A stretch of 64,000 nucleotides of DNA from Clostridium manihotivorum. GTDB lineage: Bacteria; Bacillota; Clostridia; Clostridiales; Clostridiaceae. Positions within the stretch are counted from its first letter, which is position 1, and every line of letters begins with the position of its first letter. Below the pieces are notes generated by a model. That model was not told the DNA's origin. It saw only the letters and a list, made by a program, of their open reading frames with translations, and made no database searches. Made by a program: the position numbers and the translations under genes. This document shows, piece by piece, positions 8,453 through 17,850 of the stretch. Location of the stretch: the NCBI RefSeq assembly GCF_004015185.1, contig NZ_CP025746.1:5163776-5227775 (forward strand), written 5' to 3'.

Positions 8453-9538
8453 TTAAGCCTTTATAACAACAGTGTTTTTAGGGTTCCAAGTTACAAAAAT
8501 ATCTTTTTTTGGGTCTTCAAACTTAAAGTCATATCCTATTTGTTCACTTACAACAATCTCTTTGCCATTTTTCAAAGTCATTATTGTTCTAACACTTGAT
8601 CCTATGTATATTCTCTCTTTAAATTTACATTGAAGCCATACATCACTATCTTCAGGCTTATTCTTTATCTTTATTCTCTCCGGTCTTACTGAAACTGTAA
8701 ACTTCTCGCCTAAAGAATAATCCCTATTAGGAATTCTGATTATATCCTCTTCCTTTTCTAAGTTAAGAAGAACTTCTGTCTCCTTAATCTTAATGGCTTC
8801 CCCGTCCAAAAGATTAGTTTCTCCTAAGAAATCAGCAACAAATCTTGTCTTTGGAGTCTCGTACAATTCTTCTGGTGTTCCTATCTGTTCTATGTTTCCT
8901 TTATTCATAACCACTATTCTGTCAGACATGGTCAATGCCTCTTCTTGATCATGAGTAACAAATATAAAAGTTATCCCAAGCTGTTTCTGAAGATGCTTAA
9001 GTTCCAATTGCATCTGCTTTCTAAGCTTTAAATCCAATGCACCTAACGGTTCATCTAAGAGTAAAACCTTAGGGTTATTTATAACAGCCCTAGCTATGGC
9101 TACACGCTGCATCTGTCCACCACTTAATTGAGAAGGCATTCTATTTTCAAAACCTTCTAGTTGGACCATTGCTAGCATTTCTTCAACTTTACTCTTAATT
9201 TCACTCTTAGGCACCTTTTTCATTTTCAACCCAAAGGCTATATTATCAAAAATATTCATATGCGGAAATAATGCATAATTTTGAAATACAGTATTTACAC
9301 ATCTTTCATGTGGAGATTTATTAGTCATATTATCTCCATCAATGGTAATATCACCGTAGGTTGGCGACTCAAAACCAGCTATCATTCTAAGTGTAGTCGT
9401 CTTACCGCATCCACTTGGACCAAGTAGAGTTAAAAACTCTCCTTTTCTAATATCAAGGTTCAAATCACTTATAACATTTTCACCTCGATCAAAGCTCTTA
9501 CTAACATTTGACAATTGAAGAAAAACATCCTCTGTCAC
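8453..9538 (-). CDS. potA: Spermidine/putrescine ABC transporter ATPase PotA
   Basis: A cytoplasmic ATPase of 361 residues that powers polyamine import. Walker A (GPSGCGKTT) lies near residue 39, the Q-loop at FQNYALFPH, the ABC signature at LSGGQMQRVAIARA, Walker B at VLLLDEPLGALD and the switch histidine at VTHDQEEA. Residues 240-361 form the TOBE regulatory domain (FLGETNLLDGEA, then SVRPERIKI). The start is GTG with GGAG about 10 nt upstream. First gene of the operon, behind a likely sigma-A promoter at 9715-9743 and a leader of about 170 bases. Confidence 0.94.
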   Translation of the reverse strand: MTEDVFLQLSNVSKSFDRGENVISDLNLDIRKGEFLTLLGPSGCGKTTTLRMIAGFESPTYGDITIDGDNMTNKSPHERCVNTVFQNYALFPHMNIFDNIAFGLKMKKVPKSEIKSKVEEMLAMVQLEGFENRMPSQLSGGQMQRVAIARAVINNPKVLLLDEPLGALDLKLRKQMQLELKHLQKQLGITFIFVTHDQEEALTMSDRIVVMNKGNIEQIGTPEELYETPKTRFVADFLGETNLLDGEAIKIKETEVLLNLEKEEDIIRIPNRDYSLGEKFTVSVRPERIKIKNKPEDSDVWLQCKFKERIYIGSSVRTIMTLKNGKEIVVSEQIGYDFKFEDPKKDIFVTWNPKNTVVIKA

Positions 9539-9714
9539 ACCTTAACAACTCCTTCTTTTTTAATTTATAAATTTTAGAAAAAAGAAAAACCCCTTAATGG
9601 CATCATTGCACCAAAAAAGAAGTTTTATTTAATACGCGATGGAATAAATAAGCAAATATTTATTCATCAGTAGTTATAATTATTCATAACTGGATAGATT
9701 TATAACTGTAAAAA

Positions 9715-9743
9715 AATATAGCATATTACAGTACAAATATCAA
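9715..9743 (-). promoter_or_regulatory. Probable sigma-A promoter of potABCD
   Basis: On the minus strand TTGATA is followed by 17 bases and TATATT. Transcription would start near 9708 and leave a leader of about 170 bases before potA. The leader contains a short dyad and a GGGGTTTTTCTTTTTT tract that might attenuate, but no known riboswitch was recognised. Confidence 0.5.
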
Positions 9744-9971
9744 TAACAAATTGCTGATTTTCTCTATATTTTTAATAATTTTTTTCAAATTTATAATATA
9801 AACTAAAAATCAGTGTTTCAGATACCGTTTTCTAAGATAATTTTATAAATTTACAATATAATTGTATATTTTTTCACAAAGCCCAGTATACCGGAAAAAA
9901 TCTCTAAGCCTATTTTATTTAGTATTTTTCTTCATCTGCCTTTCCTAATATGCATGAGAAAAATACAGCAA

Positions 9972-10001
9972 GAAACACCAATGAAATTTCATCAGTGTTT
10001 C
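9972..10001 (-). terminator. Terminator of the DUF3867-like gene
   Basis: GAAACAC and GTGTTTC close a stem that continues, through G-U pairs on the minus strand, into ATGAAATTTCAT. It lies 9 bases past the stop codon. A fragment of repeat family C (9934-9969) follows it. Confidence 0.65.
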
Positions 10002-10010
10002 AAAAAACTT

Positions 10011-10583
10011 TTAATAATCGTATTCAGCTACATTTTCACAAATAGATATCTTTAAATTATTATCTTCTTGAAGCTTCTTATAAGAACATAAAAACTCATT
10101 TAGCTCTACATCTTTCAAATCAATTTTTTTACTACTTTTAAGTAAAACATTTTTGCCTTCCATTATTAACTCTAAGTCATTTACTTCGTTTAATATACTA
10201 TAGGTAATCACGTTTTTAGGAATTGTTCTTCCATTATATTTTTCTGTAAAACTCATAGTCTTTCTCATGACTTCATAATTTTGATTTGCCCCAATATTGC
10301 CAATAGAACTAGGGTCTATGCCAAAAGCCTTCATTTGATTTTCTAAGAAACTCGAATCAAAGCCATATCTCTCCATAAGTTTCTTTTGCATATTAAAGAA
10401 CTTCTCTTGAGAAATATTATTATCCTCCATATACTTCATAATATTCTTTGTGAAGTCAGCCATTGATAATTTGCCTTCTGCAACAGAATAGTACAGCCCA
10501 TACATGTATTCTTCAAACTTATCTACATCCTTGTCTTTCGCCTTATTCTTCAGCTCGTTAAAATCAACTATTTTATCATCCAT
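10011..10583 (-). CDS. Conserved clostridial hypothetical protein, DUF3867-like
   Basis: A 190-residue, soluble, charged protein with no signal peptide or membrane segment. The N-terminal half is helical (VDFNELKNKAKDKDVDKFEEY) and carries IMKYMEDNNISQEKFFNMQKK. The C-terminal half has the short strand-like segments ELIMEGKNVLL and KISICENV. I recall the N-terminus as resembling the clostridial DUF3867 family, but this was not checked. No catalytic motif is evident. AGGAG lies 9 nt before the ATG. It stands alone with its own terminator, and its function is unknown. Confidence 0.6.
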   Translation of the reverse strand: MDDKIVDFNELKNKAKDKDVDKFEEYMYGLYYSVAEGKLSMADFTKNIMKYMEDNNISQEKFFNMQKKLMERYGFDSSFLENQMKAFGIDPSSIGNIGANQNYEVMRKTMSFTEKYNGRTIPKNVITYSILNEVNDLELIMEGKNVLLKSSKKIDLKDVELNEFLCSYKKLQEDNNLKISICENVAEYDY

Positions 10584-10881
10584 TTAATACAGCTCCTCTC
10601 AAAAATTAATTTATATATTATTGTGCTCTATAAATATCAGCACTAGAAATTGTCATTAAACCTGTTACATAAATATGTTAGTAAATTCATAATCTTTATA
10701 TAATTATATCAAATCTAACTTAATATGCTATTAAATATTTTTATCTTATATTCAAATTTTTTATACAAACATCTAGATATAAAATCTAACTTAATGGATA
10801 TTTAATATTTATAAAAATATCCATCCGAAATATAAATTCATCTAATGAATGAAAAATTTCATTCTGTTCTACACCTCAAAA
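10584..10881. other. AT-rich gap without recognised genes
   Basis: Between the DUF3867-like gene start and the terminator of the chemosensory operon. It contains direct AT-rich words (ATCTAACTTAAT repeated near 10705 and 10786) but no ribosome-binding site with a usable frame. Confidence 0.35.
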
Positions 10882-10910
10882 AATTGCTAATGGAAAATCC
10901 ACTAGCAATT
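10882..10910 (-). terminator. Terminator of the cheY-cheA-cheW-mcp operon
   Basis: AATTGCTA and TAGCAATT close a stem whose inner part is TGGA..TCCA, with a T run on the minus strand. It lies about 94 bases past the stop of the chemoreceptor gene. Confidence 0.8.
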
Positions 10911-11003
10911 CTTATAAAGCTATAAAATCATATTATTTTTTATACCCTTTGTAGTATTAAGTTAGTAAAATATTAATTTTACTAACTCAATGCCTAAACC
11001 AAT

Positions 11004-13079
11004 CTAGTTTTTAAATTTAAATCTTGCAACCTTTTCCTTAAGAAGATTAGCTTGAAGTGATAATTCTTCACTTGCAGATGCACTTTCCTCAATACTTGTA
11101 GAATTAACTTGAGTAGTTTCTGCCACTTCTTCTATTGCTTGATTTACTTGTGAACTTGCTGTTGCTTGTTCACTTGAAGCTTCCGATATTTGTTCCATTA
11201 TTTCTGCAACGGAACCTATCTTACCTACTATCTCGTCTAAAACCTTAGCAGTCTCATTTGCTATAATCTTTCCAGACTCAGCCTTTGATATTGATGACTC
11301 TATAAGTTCAGTAGTTTCCTTTGCAGCCTTTGAACTTCTTGCTGCTAAGTTTCTTACTTCATCAGCCACTACTGCAAAGCCTTTTCCTTGCTGCCCTGCC
11401 CTTGCTGCTTCAACCGCTGCATTAAGAGCTAATATATTAGTTTGGAAAGCAATTTCATCAATTACTTTTATAATCTTTGAGATATCTATAGCTGATCTAT
11501 TTATATCTTCCATGGATAAAAGCATTTCCTTCATATGTTCATTTCCCTTAATGGCATTTATACTAGCTTCTGTAGCAATACTATTAGCTCTATTTACATT
11601 AGCAGAGTTTTCAGTAGTTTGAGAAGCTATTTCAGTAATTGATGCTGTTATCTCTTCCACAACACTAGCCTGTTCTGTGGCTGCTGACGCCATAGATTGA
11701 GCTGAGTTAGAAATCATACCTGCTCCACTAGCTACTTGCTCTGATACATCACTTATCTCTCTTAAGGTTCCATTTAAAGAGTCAACTATATTGTTTATAG
11801 AATCTTTAATTTGTCTAAAATCTCCTAAGTATTCTTTTGAAATACCAATTGATAGATTTCCTGATGACATTTCTGTAAGTGCATAGCTGATATCGTCAAT
11901 ATAACCACTTATATTTGTTATTGTTGTATTTAAGTTCTTCTTTATTATAGCGTGATCACCTTTATATTCTCCTGTAACAGCTACCTTCAAGTTTCCGTTT
12001 GATACTTGTTTTAATACCTCTGAAGCTTCGCTTATAGGCTTTAGCACTTCATCTAAAAGTTCATTAACTCCTGTAACAAGAACGCTCCATCCACCACTAA
12101 ACTTACTTCCATCTCCTCTTTTGCTAAGTTGTCCATCTTTTGCTGCATCTATAAGCATATTAGTCTCTGCTAATATATTTTTTATATTAGTATTTAACTT
12201 TCCTAAACTAATGCCAAGAACATCTTTCTCTGACTTAGTCTCTATGCTATCATAGTATTCTCCTTTAGCTAACTTTTCGGTAACCATCGCTTGATCTTTG
12301 ATATTATCTACCATACTTTCGAAAGCTCTAAATAATTCTGCTATTTCATCCTTTCCTTCTATTACTACCTTTTCTACTTCTATATCGCCTTTTGAAAGTT
12401 TTCTAGCATTTTCAGTAAGTTTCTTCACAGGATTACTTATACTTCTTGATATAAACCATCCTAATATTAATGCTATAGCACTGACTGAAATCGAAAGAAT
12501 TATTATTAAAAGCTTACTCTTATATGCAGTATCGCTATTAACATCAGATTTATTAGATGCTTCTTTTAGATTAAGGTTAACCATCTTATTGAATTGATCA
12601 TCTGTAGCTAAAGCGATAGCTTTTCCATTTACGAACAATTCTTGTCTAGCTTGATCTACTTTATTATCTTTAACCATAACTATAACGTTATTCCAAAGAT
12701 CATATGTACTATTTATGCTTTTTTGAAGTTCTTCTAGCTGTGTTGTCTTATTCTCATCATTTATTGTCTTCTTAAAATCAGCCAAATTCTTTTCTACTTC
12801 TACCTTTAACTCTGTTATCTTTGATAAATTCTTCTCTTTTCCAGCCTGATCATTATCTAAATATTCCCTTATATTAACTCTCATTCTTTGATAAGCCACA
12901 GATGCACTTCCTAGACTAGAAATTGCTTTTGTATTATCCTCATATAGTTCAGTGTCTGCCTTATCTATTTTAGAGAAATTAACATATGTAAATACTCCCA
13001 TTACCGCTGTTAAAAATGCTATAATTATGAAACCAGCTACTATTTTTGTACCTATTCTAAGATTATTAAAAAACTTCAT
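11004..13079 (-). CDS. Methyl-accepting chemotaxis protein
   Basis: A 691-residue membrane chemoreceptor. Membrane helices lie near residues 12-34 and 189-210 and flank an extracellular four-helix-bundle sensor of about 150 residues. HAMP follows from about 212, then further HAMP-like repeats (around 290-430, with the paired motifs VSNGNLKVAVTGEYKGD and MSSGNLSIGISKEYLGD). The cytoplasmic signalling hairpin tip (IDEIAFQTNILALNAAVEAARAGQ) binds CheA/CheW. Methylation-helix glutamates are present (ATEQASVVEEI). No C-terminal CheR/CheB-binding pentapeptide is seen. Last gene of the cheY-cheA-cheW-mcp operon, 22 bases after cheW. The ligand is unknown; the sensor type usually binds small molecules. 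Confidence 0.93.
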   Translation of the reverse strand: MKFFNNLRIGTKIVAGFIIIAFLTAVMGVFTYVNFSKIDKADTELYEDNTKAISSLGSASVAYQRMRVNIREYLDNDQAGKEKNLSKITELKVEVEKNLADFKKTINDENKTTQLEELQKSINSTYDLWNNVIVMVKDNKVDQARQELFVNGKAIALATDDQFNKMVNLNLKEASNKSDVNSDTAYKSKLLIIILSISVSAIALILGWFISRSISNPVKKLTENARKLSKGDIEVEKVVIEGKDEIAELFRAFESMVDNIKDQAMVTEKLAKGEYYDSIETKSEKDVLGISLGKLNTNIKNILAETNMLIDAAKDGQLSKRGDGSKFSGGWSVLVTGVNELLDEVLKPISEASEVLKQVSNGNLKVAVTGEYKGDHAIIKKNLNTTITNISGYIDDISYALTEMSSGNLSIGISKEYLGDFRQIKDSINNIVDSLNGTLREISDVSEQVASGAGMISNSAQSMASAATEQASVVEEITASITEIASQTTENSANVNRANSIATEASINAIKGNEHMKEMLLSMEDINRSAIDISKIIKVIDEIAFQTNILALNAAVEAARAGQQGKGFAVVADEVRNLAARSSKAAKETTELIESSISKAESGKIIANETAKVLDEIVGKIGSVAEIMEQISEASSEQATASSQVNQAIEEVAETTQVNSTSIEESASASEELSLQANLLKEKVARFKFKN

Positions 13080-13101
13080 AATTACCTTCCCCTCTTTATC
13101 T

Positions 13102-13569
13102 TTAGTATATTTCTATTCCATCTATTAGTTCTTTACAGTCTAATATTATCCTTATGTCTTCTCCAATTCTTCCTATGCCCTTTATATAGGTATGTTCATG
13201 TTCCTGACTTGGAACAGCAGATATCATATGGTCTTCTATTTTTAATACTTCTGAAACACCATCTACTATAAGCCCTGTAGGAACTCTATCTACCTCAACT
13301 ACTATTATGCAGGTCCTTTCGTGATACTGAACAAACTCTTTATTAAATTTTGTTCTAACATCCATCACCGGTATTATCTTACCTCTAAGATTGATTATTC
13401 CCTTTATAAACTCTGGAGTCTTTGGTATTTCTGTTATGGGTTGTATCCCTATTATCTCCAAAACATACTTTATTTCTATAGCGTAGTACTCCTTGTCTAT
13501 ATAGAAAGTAATATATTTCTCGCTAATAGTATCATTTTCTTCAATTTGTTCTTCAAAATAGCTGTTCAT
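13102..13569 (-). CDS. cheW: Chemotaxis coupling protein CheW
   Basis: A soluble 155-residue adaptor that links chemoreceptors to CheA. A single CheW domain of two small beta-barrels spans residues 18-150. Family motifs are ITEIPKTPEFIKGIINLRGKI, VMDVRTKF and GLIVDGVSEVLKI. GGAGGTGGAG precedes the ATG. It lies 16 bases after cheA and directly before the receptor gene, so the array components are made together. Confidence 0.94.
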   Translation of the reverse strand: MNSYFEEQIEENDTISEKYITFYIDKEYYAIEIKYVLEIIGIQPITEIPKTPEFIKGIINLRGKIIPVMDVRTKFNKEFVQYHERTCIIVVEVDRVPTGLIVDGVSEVLKIEDHMISAVPSQEHEHTYIKGIGRIGEDIRIILDCKELIDGIEIY

Positions 13570-13585
13570 CTCTCCACCTCCATAA

Positions 13586-15649
13586 CTAAATCGTAGTCAT
13601 ATCAATAATCAAAGATATAGTTCCATCTCCCATTATGGTGCAACCAGTTATATATTTTAAATGTTTAAACATTTCAGGCAGTGGCTTTATTACTATTTGC
13701 TGCTCTCCTAAAAGTTCATCCACAAATATACATTTTATCTTTGACTCATACTCAGTCATTATAACTATTCCTTCTTTACTGCTAACCTTTGAACCATTTA
13801 TGGCAAAGTAATTTGATAACCTTATCAGCTCATAGGTCTTTCCTCTTATATAGACCATCTCTCTGCCATTATGGTCAGTAATGATTTCGTTGGTACTCTC
13901 CCTAAAGCATTCTTTAATAAAATTGGTTGGGATAACAAATTGGCTTTGTCCAACTTTTACAAACATTCCTTGTATTATTGCCAGCGTAAGAGGTATTTTT
14001 ATGTATATAGTAGTTCCTACATTCTGTGTGCTTTCAACACTTACTTTTCCTCTTACCTTTTCAATATTCTTAGTTACAACATCCATGCCGACCCCTCTTC
14101 CAGAATACTCGGTAACGTTTTCATTGGTTGACAGTCCTGCTGCAAATATGAAGGAGAATATCTCTTCATCGCTTAATTCCTCTATATTTTTATTTGTTAT
14201 TCCTCTATCTACAGCCTTTTCATATATCTTATTCTTATCAAGACCCTTTCCATCATCCTTTATAACAACCCAAACATATCCCTCCATATTCTTAGCTTCC
14301 AAGGTAATCTTACCTTTTGGTGATTTGTTAGCTTTAACTCTTTCCTTTGGATCTTCTACCCCGTGATCCATTGAGTTTCTAATAATATGCATTAAAGGAT
14401 CGGAGATATGTTCTATTACGCTTTTATCAACTTCTGTTTCCTCACCAATTATTTCAAGCTCAACCTCTTTATTGAGCTTTTTACTCATGTCCCTCACTAA
14501 CCTATGCATCTTTTGAAAGGTTGATGCAAGTGGAACCATTCTTATAGCCATTACTGTATTCTGCATGTTATCTATAAGCTTTCTTAAATTTCTAACTGCT
14601 TTATTAAAGGTTTCATCTTCTTCTGCCTCTATATCCGAAATTAATTTATTCTTTGTTACAGCAGCTTCTGCTATAGCTATTTCTCCAACTAAGTCGAAGA
14701 GATAATCCAACTTATCAACATCCACACTTAAAGTCTCATTTTTTACCTTGTGCTTTTTTTGTTCTTCTGCTCTACATTCATTAGTCTTACAAGGAATACC
14801 CTCGTTCTTTATATCTTCTACAGTTTTTTCAACAACTGAACTTTCAGTACTTATTGCCTCTTTCTTACTAGTATTTGGTTCTTTATCTACTAATTCCTTT
14901 GCAATACTAGAACTAGTATTATCTACATCTTCAACCTTATTATCTTTAAGTACCTCTATTTCTTTTATAAAAGCAATCTCATTTATGGTTTCTAATACTT
15001 TTTCTTCACTGTGCTCACACTGAAGCTTAATATAAAATCCATCTTTTATTATGTCATCCATAGATTTTTCATTTTCTTCAATATCCTTAGGCTTATAGTC
15101 TATAACCTTACCCAAGTTCTTCAAATTATGTACAATAGTGAAAGCCCTAATATTCTCCATACCACATCCATCTAAGAACCTTATATTAAACTCCATTGTT
15201 GAAAGAGCTACAGGATTGTGATTTTTTCCAGAATATTCTGACATATTGTCACATAAAAGAGACAAGTATCCCTTTATATCAGCGACACACGCCTCTGAAG
15301 ATTCAGAAGGCATGTCCCCATTTTCTATAACTTCTAACTGCCTAGATACATAATCTATAAAGCTTAATATAAAATCTGATATCTTAGAGCAATCCACATT
15401 CATTAACTTTAGATTCCTCAATTTATCAAATAAGTCTTCTAAAGAATGAGCATAATTTGCTATTGCAGAAAAATTCATTATAGCTGAATTTCCTTTTATA
15501 GTATGCATAACTCTAAATATTTCATTAATATTCTCATAAAGAACTGAACACTCGCTGAGTTCCAAAGAGATTCTTTCTAGCCCCTCAACAAGACTATTTG
15601 TCTCAGAAATATAAAGCTCTATTATTTCTTTATCAAAAGACTCACCCAT
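13586..15649 (-). CDS. cheA: Chemotaxis histidine kinase CheA
   Basis: A kinase of about 687 residues. The Hpt (P1) domain carries the phospho-accepting histidine in MHTIKG (His49 from the chosen start). A P2-like CheY-binding domain lies near 145-240, an acidic linker follows, then the dimerisation domain (DKLDYLFDLVGEIAI), the ATPase with N box (HIIRNSMDHGVEDP), G1 (KDDGKGLD) and G2 (YSGRGVGMDVV), and a C-terminal CheW-like P5 domain that docks receptors. The ATG at 15649 has GGGGTGA 8 nt upstream and is preferred to the GTG four codons earlier. It phosphorylates the CheY encoded immediately upstream. Confidence 0.94.
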   Translation of the reverse strand: MGESFDKEIIELYISETNSLVEGLERISLELSECSVLYENINEIFRVMHTIKGNSAIMNFSAIANYAHSLEDLFDKLRNLKLMNVDCSKISDFILSFIDYVSRQLEVIENGDMPSESSEACVADIKGYLSLLCDNMSEYSGKNHNPVALSTMEFNIRFLDGCGMENIRAFTIVHNLKNLGKVIDYKPKDIEENEKSMDDIIKDGFYIKLQCEHSEEKVLETINEIAFIKEIEVLKDNKVEDVDNTSSSIAKELVDKEPNTSKKEAISTESSVVEKTVEDIKNEGIPCKTNECRAEEQKKHKVKNETLSVDVDKLDYLFDLVGEIAIAEAAVTKNKLISDIEAEEDETFNKAVRNLRKLIDNMQNTVMAIRMVPLASTFQKMHRLVRDMSKKLNKEVELEIIGEETEVDKSVIEHISDPLMHIIRNSMDHGVEDPKERVKANKSPKGKITLEAKNMEGYVWVVIKDDGKGLDKNKIYEKAVDRGITNKNIEELSDEEIFSFIFAAGLSTNENVTEYSGRGVGMDVVTKNIEKVRGKVSVESTQNVGTTIYIKIPLTLAIIQGMFVKVGQSQFVIPTNFIKECFRESTNEIITDHNGREMVYIRGKTYELIRLSNYFAINGSKVSSKEGIVIMTEYESKIKCIFVDELLGEQQIVIKPLPEMFKHLKYITGCTIMGDGTISLIIDMTTI

Positions 15650-15670
15650 TAAACTATTCACCCCAATCAG

Positions 15671-16027
15671 TTATATGACTTTACTGAAGGCCTCTTTTAT
15701 AAACTCTTCTTTGAAAGGCTTCACAACAAAATTGACAGCACCAGCTAAAAAAGCTTTCTTTACTTGATCTTCATGACCCAATGAAGAAACCACTATAATT
15801 TTAACACTCCTATCTATCGCCTTAAGTTCTTTTATAGTGTCTATACCATTTAAGTTTGGCATAGTTATATCCATTGATATTATATCTGGTTTATGAGTCT
15901 TGTACTTTTCTAAAGCCTCCAGACCATCTGCAGCCTCTGCAATAACCTCAAAACCAGCACCTTCTAATAGCTTCTTTAAGCTTAATCTTAAAAAACTTGA
16001 ATCATCAACAATCATTACCTTTTTCAT
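15671..16027 (-). CDS. cheY: Chemotaxis response regulator CheY
   Basis: A 118-residue single receiver domain. The acidic pocket is Asp8/Asp9, the phosphorylation site is Asp53 (SMDITMP), the switch serines are at 81-82 (VVSS) and the conserved lysine is 103 (VKPF). No output domain is attached, so it should act by protein contact, usually at the flagellar motor. GAGGTG lies 5 nt before the ATG. First gene of the four-gene chemosensory operon. Its putative phosphatases and adaptation enzymes (CheC, CheX, CheB, CheR, CheD) are not encoded nearby. Confidence 0.93.
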   Translation of the reverse strand: MKKVMIVDDSSFLRLSLKKLLEGAGFEVIAEAADGLEALEKYKTHKPDIISMDITMPNLNGIDTIKELKAIDRSVKIIVVSSLGHEDQVKKAFLAGAVNFVVKPFKEEFIKEAFSKVI

Positions 16028-16266
16028 TTAAGCACCTCAATTTAATATCCAACACTATTAATATCGTATTTATTTTCTTAATATTAACACAGCAATGAAT
16101 ATTATTTTCACCCGTATACTTTTGTAATCGTTTTCTATATCTTTAAATCAAATAAAATCTTGTATAAAGTATAAATTAAGACACTTTACGACATGTAGTT
16201 TTAATAATAACATTAATATAATTAAATTTATAATTAAATTTATAATTAAAACTATAAGTATTGTTA

Positions 16267-16331
16267 AACCTTAAAGCTGTATTTAATAATATTGTTCAAA
16301 TCAAGTGATTTTTTTCAGAACTTTAACAGAG
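16267..16331. repeat. Repeat family A, short degenerate copy
   Basis: The words TATTTAATAATATTGTT, AAATCAAGTG and CTTTAACAGAG appear in the order found in the longer copies at 54403-54826 and 56918-57033, with the middle deleted. It lies in the 311-base gap between cheY and the LytTR gene, which otherwise contains only AT-rich direct repeats (TTAAATTTATAA). Confidence 0.5.
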
Positions 16332-16338
16332 TCAACAT

Positions 16339-17085
16339 TTAAAACTTCTCTGTCTTTTCTAAAAAATCCTTCATAAAACTTTTAGACACATAACATAAAC
16401 TGCCGCTTTTAGTAATGACTAAGTGTTTGCCCTTATCTATTTCTGAAATTTGATTTAAGTTTACTATATAAGACCTATGACAACGAACAAAAATATTATC
16501 ATCTAGCTGCTTTTGCATATCCTTGAGAGTACCATAAGCTTCAATCTCTTTACTTGTTGTCCTTATTCTCAATTTATGATTAGAATCAATAGTTTCTATA
16601 TACTCTATATCATATTGACTAATGTTTATAACCTTATTAAAAACCTTTACTTTGATATTTTTTAGATCGCTCTTTTTCTTGATATTTAAAACTTCATCAT
16701 TACATCTTATCAAGCATTCTTCAAGCCTGCTTCTAACCTTTAAATTATCATCTTTATTTATATAGTCCAATACTCTTAATTTATAATCAAAGGTTATCAT
16801 AATCAGTTCAATATATCTTGTAAGAAATATTATATATCCTTGTATATCAAAATTTCTTATTTCTCTCGCTAATATAAAACCATTTGTATTTCCTTCAAAC
16901 TTAGTATCAAGTATATACACATTATTTTCTCTTGCTTGGTAAGCTTTATTAATAATATCTTCAGGCTTAGCAGTACTGATTACAATAACTCCTTCTATAT
17001 TGTGCTTTTTTATTGTTCTACTAATAATTTCTTCTGTATTCTTCCTAGACTTTTCATTACTGTCACATATATAAATATTTAACAT
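16339..17085 (-). CDS. LytTR-family response regulator (AgrA-like)
   Basis: A 248-residue cytoplasmic regulator. Residues 1-120 form a receiver domain (IYICDSNE, phospho-accepting aspartate in YILDTKFEG). Residues 145-245 form a LytTR DNA-binding domain (IEYIETIDSNHKLRI, then FVRCHRSYIVNLNQI), the fold of AgrA and VirR. The start is the ATG at 17085, with GGGAG 6 nt upstream; an extension of 13 codons has no site. No histidine kinase or processing peptidase gene is adjacent, so its partner is elsewhere. It is likely to control peptide-signalling or virulence-type genes, by family analogy only. Confidence 0.88.
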   Translation of the reverse strand: MLNIYICDSNEKSRKNTEEIISRTIKKHNIEGVIVISTAKPEDIINKAYQARENNVYILDTKFEGNTNGFILAREIRNFDIQGYIIFLTRYIELIMITFDYKLRVLDYINKDDNLKVRSRLEECLIRCNDEVLNIKKKSDLKNIKVKVFNKVINISQYDIEYIETIDSNHKLRIRTTSKEIEAYGTLKDMQKQLDDNIFVRCHRSYIVNLNQISEIDKGKHLVITKSGSLCYVSKSFMKDFLEKTEKF

Positions 17086-17194
17086 AACTTCTCCCACTAA
17101 TAGTTCATCTCTTGTTTTTCTCATTTCAAACTGTATTTAATATCGTTTGCAATTGCACTTTAACAGATCTCACTTACAATATTTATTTAACATT

Positions 17195-17224
17195 AAAGGG
17201 CTTTATATTAAAATAAAGCCCTTT
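17195..17224. terminator. Terminator after the Rrf2-family gene
   Basis: A 12-bp stem (AAAGGGCTTTAT with ATAAAGCCCTTT) around a six-base loop. The T run on the minus strand is weak. It lies 26 bases past the Rrf2 gene stop. Confidence 0.7.
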
Positions 17225-17249
17225 AGAAAAATCCATAATAATTTTCATC

Positions 17250-17684
17250 TTAAATAAAATATACTATATTATCAGTGCTATCCTTATACTTGTTTACCAA
17301 ATCTTCAAGGGTTATAGAATCAAAATAGTTATTTATTTTCTTATTTATCATATCCCAAAGATTATCATTTATGCATTTTTCCAAAGTATCAATATCCTTA
17401 TCATGGTTTATATCTACTAACACTAAACTTCCTTCTAATATTCTAAGTATTTCACCTATTGTTATATCTGTTGGAGCTTTAGATAAAGAATAACCTCCTT
17501 GCGCCCCTTTTCTTCCTATAACCAAACCACTTCTTCTCAAAACACAAAATATTTGCTCTAAATAACCTTCTGATATATTTTGTCTTTCAGAGATACTTTT
17601 GATAGTAACTGTTTCTTCGCCTGAGTTAATAGCTAAATCTATCAATGCTTTTAGTCCATATCTTCCTTTAGTTGAAACTTTCAC
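17250..17684 (-). CDS. Rrf2-family transcriptional regulator
   Basis: A 144-residue winged-helix regulator. The N-terminal signature STKGRYGLKALIDLA is followed by the recognition region SISERQNISEGYLEQIF and the wing GRKGAQGGYSL. IscR and NsrR hold an iron-sulphur cluster with three clustered cysteines; only two dispersed cysteines (FCVL, EKCIND) are seen here, so a cluster is doubtful. The GTG at 17684, with GGGTGAT just upstream, gives the usual family start (M-K-V-STKGRYG); an ATG four codons earlier would overlap that site. Its targets are unknown. It is not next to cysteine or isc genes. Confidence 0.88.
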   Translation of the reverse strand: MKVSTKGRYGLKALIDLAINSGEETVTIKSISERQNISEGYLEQIFCVLRRSGLVIGRKGAQGGYSLSKAPTDITIGEILRILEGSLVLVDINHDKDIDTLEKCINDNLWDMINKKINNYFDSITLEDLVNKYKDSTDNIVYFI

Positions 17685-17794
17685 AAAATCACCCATCCTA
17701 CATTCTTATGTTTTTTATTTACCTACATATTTATAACTTTATATCTTAACAAAAATTATACTTTAAAATATCCTATATACATTATACAAAATTT

Positions 17795-17828
17795 GAAATA
17801 ATATAATCAACCTTAGTTATATTATTTC
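17795..17828 (-). terminator. AT-rich hairpin downstream of the 166-residue orphan
   Basis: GAAATAATATAA pairs perfectly with TTATATTATTTC. It is AT-rich and followed by AAATTTTG on the minus strand, so its termination strength is uncertain. Confidence 0.45.
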
Positions 17829-17850
17829 AAGCTTACTTCTTAGAGAATTT

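Noticed and set aside
9540..9710. Possible regulatory RNA in the potA leader
   Set aside because: A 170-base leader with a weak dyad is present, but no consensus blocks of a known riboswitch were found.
13871..14366. Rightward frames of 86 and 161 codons inside cheA
   Set aside because: They are antisense to a well-supported conserved gene, have no ribosome-binding site, and show typical shadow composition rich in Ser, Phe and Leu.
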